Below are positions 1-8,904 of a stretch of DNA of 64,000 nt, piece after piece. Both the position numbers and the translations under genes were made by a program. Position 1 is the first letter of the stretch; each line of letters opens with the position of its first letter. Source of the stretch: Alphaproteobacteria bacterium (GTDB taxonomy: Bacteria > Pseudomonadota > Alphaproteobacteria > Rhizobiales > GCA-2746425); contig JANSWZ010000010.1 in NCBI GenBank assembly GCA_024743215.1, positions 62,001 through 126,000 on the forward strand. Direction: 5' to 3'. The notes below the pieces were generated by a model. The model was given only the letters and a program-made list of their open reading frames with translations, was not told the DNA's origin and did no database searches.

Positions 1-761
1 ATGTTGGTAAGCGCGTCGCCAAGGCCGCTGCGGGGCATTTAGCCGAAGTATCGCTGGAACTGGGCGGAAAGAACCCAGCAATATTGAATGATGCCAGCGA
101 TATGGACAAAGCGCTTGATCAGATCATGGCGTCGGCTTTCGCTGTTTGCGGTCAGCGATGCACGGCTGTCAGCCGTGTCATCGTCCATCGCTCTCTTGAA
201 GAAAAAGCCGTATCTGGCTTGGCAGAGCGCGCAGATGCCATGCAACCGATGGATGGCGCAGCAGATGGTGCAAAAATTGGTCCGCTGTCCAGCATGCAAC
301 AGCTTGAGGATGTCTCTGGTTTTGTCTCGCGTGCAACGCAAGAAGGCGCGTTCATTGCGGCAGGTGGCAGAAAACTAGACACAGCGACAGGTGGATATTT
401 TTATGCACCAACGATCCTTTCCGGTGTCACCAGGGGCATGGAAGTCGCTCGTGATGAGGTCTTCGGCCCAGTCCTGTCAGTGATTGCCTATGACACGGTG
501 GATGAGGCGTTAAGCATCGCCAATGACATCGCATTCGGATTGTCGTCCTGCCTGTATTCTGAGCGCACAGATATCGTCGAACGTTTCGTTGCCGAAAGCG
601 AAAGCGGCATGTTGCATGTTAACTCTGGCAGTTTCCCGGAAAACCATCTGCCTTTCGTCGGCGTCAAAGACAGTGCCATGGGCGTTGGCGGGTCGAACGG
701 CCCCTCAACCATCCAGTTCTACACCACTGAGCACACGGTCTATCGCCGGGCGACTGTCTGA
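1..761 (+). CDS. Aldehyde dehydrogenase, 3' part (5' end outside window)
   Basis: NAD(P)-dependent aldehyde dehydrogenase that oxidises an aldehyde to a carboxylic acid in the cytoplasm. The frame is open from base 3, so the N-terminal NAD-binding half lies outside the window. Visible are the general-base motif ELGGKNP (Glu codon 57-59), the catalytic Cys in GQRC (codon 159-161) and the family motif EVFGPVL. The C-terminus is complete. The stop is only 10 bases before the next sulfatase start, so the two are probably co-transcribed. It resembles semialdehyde dehydrogenases of sugar-acid breakdown, but the substrate cannot be read from the sequence. Confidence 0.9.
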   Translation, partial: VGKRVAKAAAGHLAEVSLELGGKNPAILNDASDMDKALDQIMASAFAVCGQRCTAVSRVIVHRSLEEKAVSGLAERADAMQPMDGAADGAKIGPLSSMQQLEDVSGFVSRATQEGAFIAAGGRKLDTATGGYFYAPTILSGVTRGMEVARDEVFGPVLSVIAYDTVDEALSIANDIAFGLSSCLYSERTDIVERFVAESESGMLHVNSGSFPENHLPFVGVKDSAMGVGGSNGPSTIQFYTTEHTVYRRATV

Positions 762-771
762 GGAACCGTTT

Positions 772-2394
772 ATGACTGACAAACCAAACATCTTGATGAT
801 CATGGCAGACCAGTTGGCTCCACAGGCGTTGCCATTTTATGGCAACACCGTGTGCAAAACGCCAAACCTCGACAGATTGGCGGCAGACAGCGTGCTCTTT
901 GAAAACGCATACTGCAATTATCCACTTTGTGTTCCCTCGCGCGCCTCGATGATGTCGGGTCGATTAACACCGTCAATCGACGTCTGGGACAATGCCTGCG
1001 AGTTGGCATCCAGTCAGCCAACCATGGCCCACCAGATGCGCCATCTGGGTTATCACACTGTTCTATCGGGCAAGATGCACTTCATCGGACCTGACCAGTT
1101 GCACGGTTTTGACGAGCGAACCGTTACAGATGTGTACCCGTCGGAATTCGATTGGGTCGCAGACTGGCAAGCGGGGCCAGCTTTTGTGCCTTCGGCTACG
1201 GGTATGAACGGTGTGGTCGAAGCGGGTTCAGCGTCGCGGACTTTGCAAGAAGACTTTGACGAGGAAGTCGCCCATTGCACCGTGCAGACTATCTATGATC
1301 TTGCGCGGCGCGGCGCAGATGCAGGACCTTGGTTTCAAGTCGCGTCACTCACCTGTCCGCACACACCATTTGTCGCGGATCAACAGTACTGGGACCGCTA
1401 TGATCCAGACGAAATCGATGCTCCAACGGTAGGGGGCCTGGCCTTTGACGATCTCGACTATGCATCGCGTGCTCTGTTCTTTGCCCATGGGCGGCATCGA
1501 CATCGTGTAACCGCCGATGACCTGCGTCGCGCGAGGCATGGGTACTATGCAATGATCTCGTTCGTCGACGATAAAGTGGGTGAAATTCTGGCGGCTCTGG
1601 AGGCCAGCGGACAAGCTGACAACACCGTGATTATCTTCTGTGCCGACCATGGCGAGATGCTGGGCGAGCGTGGTATGTGGTTTAAGCAAAGCTTCTACGA
1701 ATGGTCGGCACGAATTCCGCTGTTGATCTCTGCGCCTGAACGATATGCGCCACGGCGGGTCAAGGAGTGTGCCTCGCTGGTAGATCTGCTGCCAACGCTG
1801 GTAGGAATCGGTGGCGGAGAGGTGACATTGGCTTGCGATGGCGAGAGCCTGGAACCTGCGTTGACTGGTGGTTCGATCCGCGATCTGGTGGTCTCGGATT
1901 ACTCTGGTATCGGACCCTGTGTTCCCCACCGTATGGTTCGACAGGGGCAGTTCAAGCTGATCTATACGCATGGTCATCCCGATCTGCTGTTTGATCTTGA
2001 GACCGACCCCAACGAGTTGAAAAACCTCGCAGGCGATCCAGCCCATGGGGATATTCTCGCGCGTTTGAAATCCATCCTGATGGACGGTTGGGATCCGCAG
2101 GAAATAGACCAGAAAATTCGCACCAGTCAGGCTGAACGCCTGTTTCTCAAGACGACGCCGGGTGATCCTGCCAGCTGGGACTTTGTGGCGCGCAAGGGCG
2201 ATGAAACGCGCTATGTGAGACGTGGAACAGGTGGGGTGGATGGAACCAAGGCAGACCGAAGATTGCCCCGGATCGAACCTGTCGCCCCGCATTTCCCCGT
2301 GCTTTCTCAGGAGGATGTGGCCCAGATTATAATGGGGCAGGAGCCCCTGCCTGAATACTTGTCGGAAAGTGGGCGCAGTGATGTTGGATCTTGA
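772..2394 (+). CDS. BetC-like sulfatase (choline-sulfatase family), copy 1
   Basis: Type I sulfatase of the alkaline phosphatase superfamily, 540 aa, hydrolysing a sulfate ester. The nucleophile motif CVPSR starts at Cys53, the residue converted to formylglycine. Metal-ligand motifs are ADQ near residues 12-14 and ADHGEM at 291-296. The segment GKMHFIGPDQLHGF and a C-terminal tail with RTSQ and RYVR are typical of choline-sulfatases (BetC). No signal peptide is seen, so it should be cytoplasmic. The open frame runs further upstream, but ATG 772 begins the conserved fold and is preceded by GAGGAA. It is paralogous to the sulfatase at 5488. Whether choline-O-sulfate or a related ester is the substrate is inference. 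Confidence 0.9.
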   Translation: MTDKPNILMIMADQLAPQALPFYGNTVCKTPNLDRLAADSVLFENAYCNYPLCVPSRASMMSGRLTPSIDVWDNACELASSQPTMAHQMRHLGYHTVLSGKMHFIGPDQLHGFDERTVTDVYPSEFDWVADWQAGPAFVPSATGMNGVVEAGSASRTLQEDFDEEVAHCTVQTIYDLARRGADAGPWFQVASLTCPHTPFVADQQYWDRYDPDEIDAPTVGGLAFDDLDYASRALFFAHGRHRHRVTADDLRRARHGYYAMISFVDDKVGEILAALEASGQADNTVIIFCADHGEMLGERGMWFKQSFYEWSARIPLLISAPERYAPRRVKECASLVDLLPTLVGIGGGEVTLACDGESLEPALTGGSIRDLVVSDYSGIGPCVPHRMVRQGQFKLIYTHGHPDLLFDLETDPNELKNLAGDPAHGDILARLKSILMDGWDPQEIDQKIRTSQAERLFLKTTPGDPASWDFVARKGDETRYVRRGTGGVDGTKADRRLPRIEPVAPHFPVLSQEDVAQIIMGQEPLPEYLSESGRSDVGS

Positions 2395-2524
2395 TTTTGC
2401 CCTCTCCGGCCAGCGTGCCGCGGTTGATCTGATGAGGCCTTCATTCTGCATGATTCAGGGTCGTTACATCGGATCCCGACCGTTGAAAACCGCATCCTGC
2501 GCCATTGAAGGAACAGTCAATGCA
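2381..2524 (+). pseudogene. Possible SDR start remnant
   Basis: A 47-codon frame overlapping the sulfatase stop begins with a sequence ending LSGQRAAV, which looks like the first beta strand of a short-chain dehydrogenase, normally followed by TGxxxGIG. Here the similarity stops at once and the frame ends inside the TRAP permease start. It may be what is left of a deleted dehydrogenase gene between sulfatase and transporter. The match is short and could be chance. Confidence 0.25.
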
Positions 2525-4463
2525 TAGCGTTCTTTCAAACCGCATCCTGGGCGGGATCATCGGCATCGCATCAGTGTCATTGGTCTGTCTGACGCTCTAT
2601 ACCGCCTATTTTGGTGTGTTCCCTGACGGTTTGCAGCGCAGCGGGCATTTGCTTTTGGTCATGACGCTGGTTTATGTCGGCGCGCTCAAGTCAATGATGG
2701 GAGCCGATGCTGAACCTGGTTTAGCTGCGGTCCTGCGGCGGGGTTGGGTCCTGGTCGTCCTGATCGCGGGGACCATCGCCACCGGGCACCATCTGGTGAA
2801 TTTTGATGCAATCAATGACCGGTGGGGCGAGATTACCGATACCGAGATCGTGTTGGCTGTCATTCTTGTGATTGCTCTGTTTGACGCCTGCCGCCGCACG
2901 ATCGGTTGGCCCATTGTGATTCTTGCCTCACTCTTTCTCGCCTATGGGCTTTTGGGCGCCTATCTGCCTGATGGGCTTGCGCACCGGGGCTATTCCCTAA
3001 AGCGTGTAACTGCACAACTTTATCTGGGCGGTGGCGGAATATTTGGCACGCCACTTGGCGTTAGTGCAACGTTCGTCACTGGCGTTGTTGTGTTGGGGGC
3101 CCTTTTGGAAAAGACCGGTGCCGGGCAGGTCCTGATGGATTTCGCGACCGGGCTGACGGGGCGGATGCGTGGTGGGCCTGCCAAGGCTGCCGTGGTCGGT
3201 TCCAGCCTAATGGGCATGATTTCCGGCACAGCTGTTGCCAATGTTCTTACCACAGGCCCAATCTCGATCCCTTTAATGCGCAAAAGCGGTTATCGCAAGG
3301 AAGCCGCCGGTGCGATCGAGGCTGTCGCTTCGACGGGCGGTCAATTGATGCCTCCCGTGATGGGCGCCGCTGCATTCATCATGGCCGAGTTTACATCAAC
3401 CTCTTACCTCACAATTGCCAAGGCGGCCTTTTTGCCCGCAGTCATATTCTATGCTGTCCTGCTGGCTATGGTGCATTTTGAGGCGATTAAGCGAAACATT
3501 CCGCTTTTGCGGGACGCCGACTCTGTTGTTGATTGGGCCTCCATCGCAAAGCGGGCTTACCTTCTGGCACCTTTACCGGTCTTCATCAGCATGTTGCTGA
3601 ACGGCTATTCAATCATGCTGTCTTCGTTCTGGGCGGTCGCGGCTTCTGTCATCGTCAGCTACTTCAACCGATCATCGGCACAGACACCGCGCCGCATGGT
3701 CGAGACCGCGGTCACAGCGGCCCACGCAGTCATCCCTGTGGCACTGGCCTGTGCCGCAGCAGGCGTTATCATCGGTATCATTACGCTGACAGGCATTGGG
3801 CTGAAGTTTTCGACCCTCGTAGTGCTGTTGTCAGGCGGCCACTTGCCACTTGCCCTTGTGCTGACCATGTTGACCTGCCTGATCCTTGGGATGGGATTGC
3901 CAACGGCGGCGGCCTATATACTGGTGGCCACGCTGGTCGCACCTGCGCTTGTTGATCTTGGTGTAGGCCTTTTGGCGGCCCATCTGTTTGTGCTCTATTC
4001 CGCTATGCTGTCGTCGATTACGCCACCCGTGGCGCTGGCAGCCTACGCTGCAGCTTCGATTTCGCAAGGCAACCCGTTGAAGATTGCGGTACTGGCCTGC
4101 CAGTTCGGCATGGGTGCCTTCGCAGTTCCATATTTTTTCGTCTATGACCCGGCCCTGCTCGGGATCGATGTGACCTGGATTCAAGTGGTCGTCTCGTTCC
4201 TGACCGCGATCGCCGGAGGTGTCGCCGCCAGTATTGCGATGATGGGATATTTTGCCAGCCGCCTGAACATTTTGGAACGGTTAGGCTTTGCCGTCGCGGC
4301 AGTCATGTTCATGAGCTCGGACTGGCACTTTGACCTGATCGCACTGCTGATCTCGTTGACCCTGATCCTGTGGAACAGACGCCGTGCCGTGGCAATCAAA
4401 GATAATAATCCAGAAATCAATGAACCAACCAAAGAGGAAAAATCCAATGAAACACTCACTTAA
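2520..4463 (+). CDS. TRAP transporter fused permease (DctQM type, TAXI system)
   Basis: Inner-membrane permease of a tripartite ATP-independent periplasmic transporter, with the small (Q) and large (M) subunits fused; about 647 aa and densely hydrophobic. The M-domain carries family motifs such as GMGLPTAAAY and SSITPPVALAAYAAA. ATG 2520 is preferred over the upstream TTG because AAGGA sits 7-12 bases before it. Its last codons overlap the start of the TAXI receptor gene by 17 bases, so the two are translationally coupled. The flanking BetC-like sulfatases suggest that the pair imports a sulfate ester or its desulfated product. Confidence 0.93.
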   Translation: MHSVLSNRILGGIIGIASVSLVCLTLYTAYFGVFPDGLQRSGHLLLVMTLVYVGALKSMMGADAEPGLAAVLRRGWVLVVLIAGTIATGHHLVNFDAINDRWGEITDTEIVLAVILVIALFDACRRTIGWPIVILASLFLAYGLLGAYLPDGLAHRGYSLKRVTAQLYLGGGGIFGTPLGVSATFVTGVVVLGALLEKTGAGQVLMDFATGLTGRMRGGPAKAAVVGSSLMGMISGTAVANVLTTGPISIPLMRKSGYRKEAAGAIEAVASTGGQLMPPVMGAAAFIMAEFTSTSYLTIAKAAFLPAVIFYAVLLAMVHFEAIKRNIPLLRDADSVVDWASIAKRAYLLAPLPVFISMLLNGYSIMLSSFWAVAASVIVSYFNRSSAQTPRRMVETAVTAAHAVIPVALACAAAGVIIGIITLTGIGLKFSTLVVLLSGGHLPLALVLTMLTCLILGMGLPTAAAYILVATLVAPALVDLGVGLLAAHLFVLYSAMLSSITPPVALAAYAAASISQGNPLKIAVLACQFGMGAFAVPYFFVYDPALLGIDVTWIQVVVSFLTAIAGGVAASIAMMGYFASRLNILERLGFAVAAVMFMSSDWHFDLIALLISLTLILWNRRRAVAIKDNNPEINEPTKEEKSNETLT

Positions 4464-5421
4464 ATCAATACTGCTTGCAGCAGCCGCACTAATGCTGCCA
4501 GCTACGTCGCAGGCAGCAGACTTTCTGTCGATCGGCTCCTGTCCGGTCGGGTGCACGGCCTATACATGGTCCGCTGGCATCGCTGACGTCATCAACAAGA
4601 ACGTCGAAGGCGTTGAGGCTACGGCCGAAGAAACCAAAGGCTATGTTGCCAACATCAAGTTGTTGCAGGACGGCGAAATCGAAGCCTCAATGGCGACGTC
4701 TTTGTCGTCTTATGAAGCTTATGCCGCAACCGGCCCTTATGAGGGAAGCGAACCCGGCAAGATCCTGTCATGGATGTCTATTGCGCCGGTTGGTATGCAT
4801 GTCATCACACTGGAAGGCGGCGGAATTGACTCGGTTGCAGACCTCAAAGGCAAGCGTATTGGCATGGGGCAACCCGGCGGCGTGTCGATGCTGGACGCCA
4901 ATGTCATGATGGACATGGTCGCAGGGGATGATTTCAAACCCTTCCGTGTTCGCCTGGGCGATATGGTGGATATGCTGAGCGACGGCAACATCGACGCTGC
5001 ACTTTGGAACGGATCTTTCCCCTTGCCACCGGTGATTAAATTATCTGCGCAAAGAGACGTGAAATTGGTGCCGATTTCGGATGAGTTCTTTGCCGATCTC
5101 AGCGCCAAGTATCCTCCATATTTCCGCCTCTCAATCCCTGGCGGCACCTATGAAGATGTGGCTGCTGACACGCCGACTTATGGCCTTGCAAATGGCTTGG
5201 TCATATCAGCTGATGTGTCCGAGGAACGCGTCTATGAGATGACCAAGGCGGTCTTTGAAAGTCTTGACGATCTAGCTGGCGTTCACCCTGCCTTTAGCCG
5301 TGTGAGCAAGGAAACTGTACTAAATGGCTTTGGTGCCCCTTTGCATCCTGGTGCTCTGAAGTACTACCGCGAGATCGGCGTGCCCGGCATCGAGGAATTC
5401 GTTACCCGCACCAGCAAGTAA
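4447..5421 (+). CDS. TAXI family TRAP solute receptor
   Basis: Periplasmic substrate-binding protein of the TAXI class, 324 aa, partner of the fused permease just upstream. The signal peptide runs to about residue 22 (TSQAAD). The mature part starts with the family-like IGSCPVGCTAYTWSAGIADVIN and continues with ADLKGKRIGMGQPGGVS near the middle. ATG 4447 is chosen over earlier in-frame ATGs because it starts the signal peptide and has GAGGAAA upstream. An extra Cys pair (GSCPVGC) lies close to the mature N-terminus. The ligand is unknown. Confidence 0.92.
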   Translation: MKHSLKSILLAAAALMLPATSQAADFLSIGSCPVGCTAYTWSAGIADVINKNVEGVEATAEETKGYVANIKLLQDGEIEASMATSLSSYEAYAATGPYEGSEPGKILSWMSIAPVGMHVITLEGGGIDSVADLKGKRIGMGQPGGVSMLDANVMMDMVAGDDFKPFRVRLGDMVDMLSDGNIDAALWNGSFPLPPVIKLSAQRDVKLVPISDEFFADLSAKYPPYFRLSIPGGTYEDVAADTPTYGLANGLVISADVSEERVYEMTKAVFESLDDLAGVHPAFSRVSKETVLNGFGAPLHPGALKYYREIGVPGIEEFVTRTSK

Positions 5422-5439
5422 TCCACTACTCTCATATCT

Positions 5440-5467
5440 GCCCGGGGCTGGTACCCGGGCGGGTTTT
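5440..5467 (+). terminator. Hairpin with T tract after TAXI gene
   Basis: GCCCGGG (5440-5446) pairs perfectly with CCCGGGC (5454-5460), followed by GGGTTTT. It lies 18 bases after the TAXI stop and 20 before the next sulfatase start. It could end the transcript or, as in many transporter operons, reduce read-through into the downstream sulfatase. Confidence 0.7.
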
Positions 5468-5487
5468 CTATAGCGGAAGGAAGTCCC

Positions 5488-7050
5488 ATGAAACGTCCCA
5501 ATATCCTCGTCATCCAGGCTGACCAGATGACGGCCCATTGTCTCTCTGCCTATGGCAAGCCTTATGCGATTACGCCAAACATCGACAAGATGGCCAGGAA
5601 CGGGACGACCTTCACCAACAGTTACTGTAACAATCCGGTTTGCGGTCCTTCGCGCGCCTCGATGATAACGGGGCGCTTGCCTTCGGACGTCGGCGTCTTT
5701 GACAATGGTGCTGAGTTTCTGCCGTCGGAACCGACCTATGCCCACTATCTACGGACCCTTGATTACAAGACTACATTGTCGGGAAAGATGCACTTCGTCG
5801 GACCGGACCAACTTCACGGATTTGAAAAACGCCTGACAACCGACATCTATCCATCTGATTTCGCCTGGACCATGGACTGGGAAAAAACCGACGAGGCCTA
5901 TGCACCCTCGGTCATGAGTCTTTTGAGCGTTGTTGAATCGGGCTATTGCGAACGTAACCTGCAATTGGATTACGACGAGGAAGTCTTCATTGCCGCGCGG
6001 AAAGAACTCTACGATCACGCACGCTCTGCAGATGACCGCCCGTTCATGCTTCACGTCTCGTTCACCCAACCGCACAACCCCTTCGTCGCGGGACGAAAAT
6101 ACTGGGACATGTATGAAGGTCGCGACATTCCTGGACCCGAGGTTCCCTATATCCCATACGAAGAACGGGACCCGTGGTCACAACGCTACTTCATGACGAT
6201 CCGTCAGGACGAATTCGATATAACGCCAGAACAGCTCTACAACTCCCGCCGTGCCTATTTTGCAATGGTTACCCATATCGATGAACTGGTTGGTGGACTG
6301 ATTGAAACGCTGGAATCCATTGGTGAACTTGAGAACACATATGTTTTCCTGATTTCCGATCATGGTGAGATGTTGGGCGAACGTGGTATGTGGTTCAAGT
6401 TCAACCCTTATGAAGCCTCGCTGCGCGTGCCGATGATCATGCAGGGACCTGGCGTGAAGGCAGACCACCGCGAAGAGGCCCTTGCCTCACTGGTTGATCT
6501 GATGCCAACTTTTACTGATATTGCCAGCAGCGGGAAATTCGACGACTACGTCGCGCCCCATGATGGCCGAAGCCTGTTGGATCGACCGGAACGGAACAGT
6601 CCCGACGACCGGGTTTTCATTGAATCAACCGGAGAAAGCCTTTACGGGCCCGCGTTCATCATGATCGAGGGATCAAAAAAATTGGTCTATACGCGCACCG
6701 ACCCAAAAATGTTCTTCGACACAGAAGCAGATCCGTTGGAGCTGACCGATCTTGCAGATGCCCCGGAACATCAGGCGCAGATTGAACGAATGTTTGCCGC
6801 AATGATGGACCGTTGGGACGAGGTGGACCTTGAAAAACGCATTCGCACGTCGCAGAAAAAGCGCCTCTTTGTCCACGAGGCCATGAAGCACGGACACTTC
6901 CCAACTTGGGATTTCGGTCCCGATTATGACCCCGGCAAGGTCTATGTCCGTGGCGGAACCGATCCCAGTACGACCGCCACCAAGCAACGCGGACGCTTCC
7001 CGTATGTGCCAGTGACCCCACCGCAGTTCCCGCGCGTCGACCAGAAGTGA
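5488..7050 (+). CDS. BetC-like sulfatase (choline-sulfatase family), copy 2
   Basis: Second type I sulfatase, 520 aa, with the formylglycine motif CGPSR at Cys52. It shares GKMHFVGPDQLHGFEKRLTT and the SDHGEMLGERGMWFKF metal-binding stretch with copy 1, so the two are paralogues. The C-terminal tail has RTSQKKRLF and a Trp-Asp-Phe segment like choline-sulfatases. RBS GGAAGG lies 8 bases before the ATG. No signal peptide is seen, so a cytoplasmic enzyme acting after TRAP import is likely. CVPSR in copy 1 versus CGPSR here is a normal variation. Choline-O-sulfate is the leading candidate substrate, by family only. Confidence 0.92.
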   Translation: MKRPNILVIQADQMTAHCLSAYGKPYAITPNIDKMARNGTTFTNSYCNNPVCGPSRASMITGRLPSDVGVFDNGAEFLPSEPTYAHYLRTLDYKTTLSGKMHFVGPDQLHGFEKRLTTDIYPSDFAWTMDWEKTDEAYAPSVMSLLSVVESGYCERNLQLDYDEEVFIAARKELYDHARSADDRPFMLHVSFTQPHNPFVAGRKYWDMYEGRDIPGPEVPYIPYEERDPWSQRYFMTIRQDEFDITPEQLYNSRRAYFAMVTHIDELVGGLIETLESIGELENTYVFLISDHGEMLGERGMWFKFNPYEASLRVPMIMQGPGVKADHREEALASLVDLMPTFTDIASSGKFDDYVAPHDGRSLLDRPERNSPDDRVFIESTGESLYGPAFIMIEGSKKLVYTRTDPKMFFDTEADPLELTDLADAPEHQAQIERMFAAMMDRWDEVDLEKRIRTSQKKRLFVHEAMKHGHFPTWDFGPDYDPGKVYVRGGTDPSTTATKQRGRFPYVPVTPPQFPRVDQK

Positions 7051-7531
7051 CGATGTAAAAGACGGTGTGGCATTAATCATCTTTATTCGGAAGTTTGAGA
7101 TTAGGCAGTTTTAGACCTTGAGAAATCAGTATGAAGGGCGCGCCTGCACAACCAACCGGCGCGGTGGCCTCAGCGATTATATGATAGTGTGCAGCGAATT
7201 CCTGAAAACGCTATGTTTTAGGCTTGCTGTTGTGAATTCCTGGGATCAGGAAACTTGTGATTGGGAATGACGAGGTTGGGCGTTCAATCCTCTGTTGCAG
7301 TACTACTTTCCCCATCTGAAAACAGTGTATCGAGCTGCCAGAGGTGAGCAGGCTTGCGAAGTGGCTTTGGGCGGACAGCAGTCGTCGCCTGTGCTTGCAC
7401 CAACCCCCACTTTCGAATATTTCAAAGGCACACTTTCTGGAAAACCTTGCCGGAAAGTCTTTTCAGCCTGTTGGTCCTTCGGGTTAACGACATTGGCAGG
7501 CGTTCGCGTTTGCTCAAATGTGGAGATGCAC
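7051..7531. other. 481-base gap with a possible dispersed-repeat remnant
   Basis: No convincing gene. The part from about 7370 to 7525 has frames reading like VFSACWSFGLTT and ending CSNVE. I recall such frames as spurious hypothetical proteins in many Rhodobacterales-type genomes, so this may be a degenerate dispersed repeat. That is memory, not a search. The long in-frame extension upstream of the lyase start at 7532 has no protein character and is not counted as coding. Confidence 0.35.
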
Positions 7532-8413
7532 ATGACTGGAGCAATTGCCAACCCAATGGCAAATCGTTTGCGTGCTCTTATTGCGCAAGGCGATTTGATC
7601 AAAATGCCTTGTTGCTTTGATGCGCTTTCAGCAAAACTGATTGAACAAGCTGGCTTTGATCTGACCTTTTTATCGGGCTTTGGCGCGTCGGCTTCGCGGC
7701 TGGGTGCGCCTGATACCGGGCTTATGAGTTATGGCGAAGTCCTTGATCAGGCGCGTAACGCCATGCACCCGCTGACAATCCCGATGATGGCAGATGGTGA
7801 TACTGGTCACGGCAATCCGATGAATGTCATGCGCACGGTAACCGGGTTCGCGCGGGCAGGGTGCGCCGCTGTCATGATCGAAGATCAGGTCGCCCCGAAG
7901 CGATGCGGTCACACCCAGGGAAAGAGCGTCGTCAGTCGTTCCGAGGCCGTCGAACGCATTTACGCTGCCATTGAAGCGCGGGCCAGCCACGACATCTTGA
8001 TCCTCGCCCGAACAGACGCACGCCGTGAACACGGGCTTGACGAAGCTTTGGCCCGCGCAGAGGCGTTTGCCAAGATCGGCGCTGACATTCTTTTCGTTGA
8101 AGAGCCTTACTCGATGGAAGAAATGGCGACGATTTGCAACGCCGTCGACAGCGTTCACATGGCAAATATGCTTGAAGGGGGGCAGACGCCTATCCTGCCG
8201 CCAGCACAGCTTGCAGAACTGGGATTTTCAATCGCCGCATATCCGCTGACGCTGTTATCTGCCGCTATGAAAGCGATGAATGCCGCTCTTGCGGATCTTG
8301 CAGCGGGACGATCCGCGCAAGAACACCTTTTGGATTTTGCAGACCTGCGCCAGCAGATCGGATTTGACACCTATCACAGCAAGGCAAATGAATTGAGTAT
8401 GCGCGCAAAGTAA
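7532..8413 (+). CDS. Isocitrate lyase/PEP mutase family enzyme
   Basis: A 293-aa TIM-barrel C-C or P-C bond lyase of the methylisocitrate lyase/PEP mutase/oxaloacetate decarboxylase superfamily. It shows the catalytic-loop motif KRCGH with Cys125, an acidic metal site DGDTGHG near residues 88-94, and EDQ before the loop. Start ATG 7532 is chosen because GGAG precedes it by 7 bases and the conserved N-terminus begins just after. It follows the sulfatase/TRAP block on the same strand but after a 481-base gap, so co-regulation is uncertain. The substrate is probably a 2- or 3-carbon-substituted malate-type acid; the exact reaction cannot be assigned. Confidence 0.87.
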   Translation: MTGAIANPMANRLRALIAQGDLIKMPCCFDALSAKLIEQAGFDLTFLSGFGASASRLGAPDTGLMSYGEVLDQARNAMHPLTIPMMADGDTGHGNPMNVMRTVTGFARAGCAAVMIEDQVAPKRCGHTQGKSVVSRSEAVERIYAAIEARASHDILILARTDARREHGLDEALARAEAFAKIGADILFVEEPYSMEEMATICNAVDSVHMANMLEGGQTPILPPAQLAELGFSIAAYPLTLLSAAMKAMNAALADLAAGRSAQEHLLDFADLRQQIGFDTYHSKANELSMRAK

Positions 8414-8904
8414 GCCGCCTTCGATGATGTCAGACCTGCCAAACGGCAGTAATCAATTCCTGCTGAGCGCACCCACGGCAATCCAGCCATATTGTCTTTG
8501 CCCGAGGCGTTTTAAACTCGAAATTCAATTAACAATTAACAATTTACAATTTTCGGGATGAGGGTCGTGGGTTTTTGGCGGACTTGCCAACGCTGACTGT
8601 TCATAGAAGTTGGTGCCAGTGATGCCGCCGGGTCATTTGAATTTTAGTCCATTTACCGATATTTTTGGAGTTTACCTGAAAAAATATGGCCGGTTTACGG
8701 CCCAGATCATGGACTGATTTTGTCGGGCTAGTCCATTGGTATTGTGAGGCTAATCTCAAAACGGCCTGGAATTTTATGTTTGGAATGGCGAGGCAAGTGG
8801 CTCATGTTCTCATGGCCGGCTGATCCAAGCTGTGTTTGGCAACGTAGTCTGACCAGTTGCAACAACACATGAAACAAATCCCCATAAAATCACGGAGACA
8901 CCTG
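8414..8904. other. 491-base gap, AT-rich, with tandem heptamers
   Basis: No gene seen. Bases 8526-8553 hold four near-identical heptamers (CAATTAA, CAATTAA, CAATTTA, CAATTTT). The rest is AT-rich sequence upstream of the fasciclin gene and presumably carries its promoter; no clear -35/-10 pair was found. Confidence 0.5.
8526..8553. repeat. Tandem heptamer array (4 x CAATTWW)
   Basis: Four head-to-tail 7-base units, CAATTAA twice, then CAATTTA and CAATTTT, in an AT-rich gap. It could be slippage, a DNA-bending tract or a binding array; nothing in the sequence decides between these. Confidence 0.75.

Noticed and set aside
1345-2451. Long minus-strand frame of 368 codons opposite the first sulfatase
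   Set aside because: It lies fully antisense to a well-supported sulfatase and has no recognisable domain; GC-biased third codon positions explain it.
7295-7531. 79-codon N-terminal extension of the lyase
   Set aside because: The conserved fold starts at ATG 7532, which has its own RBS; the extension has no signal or domain character.
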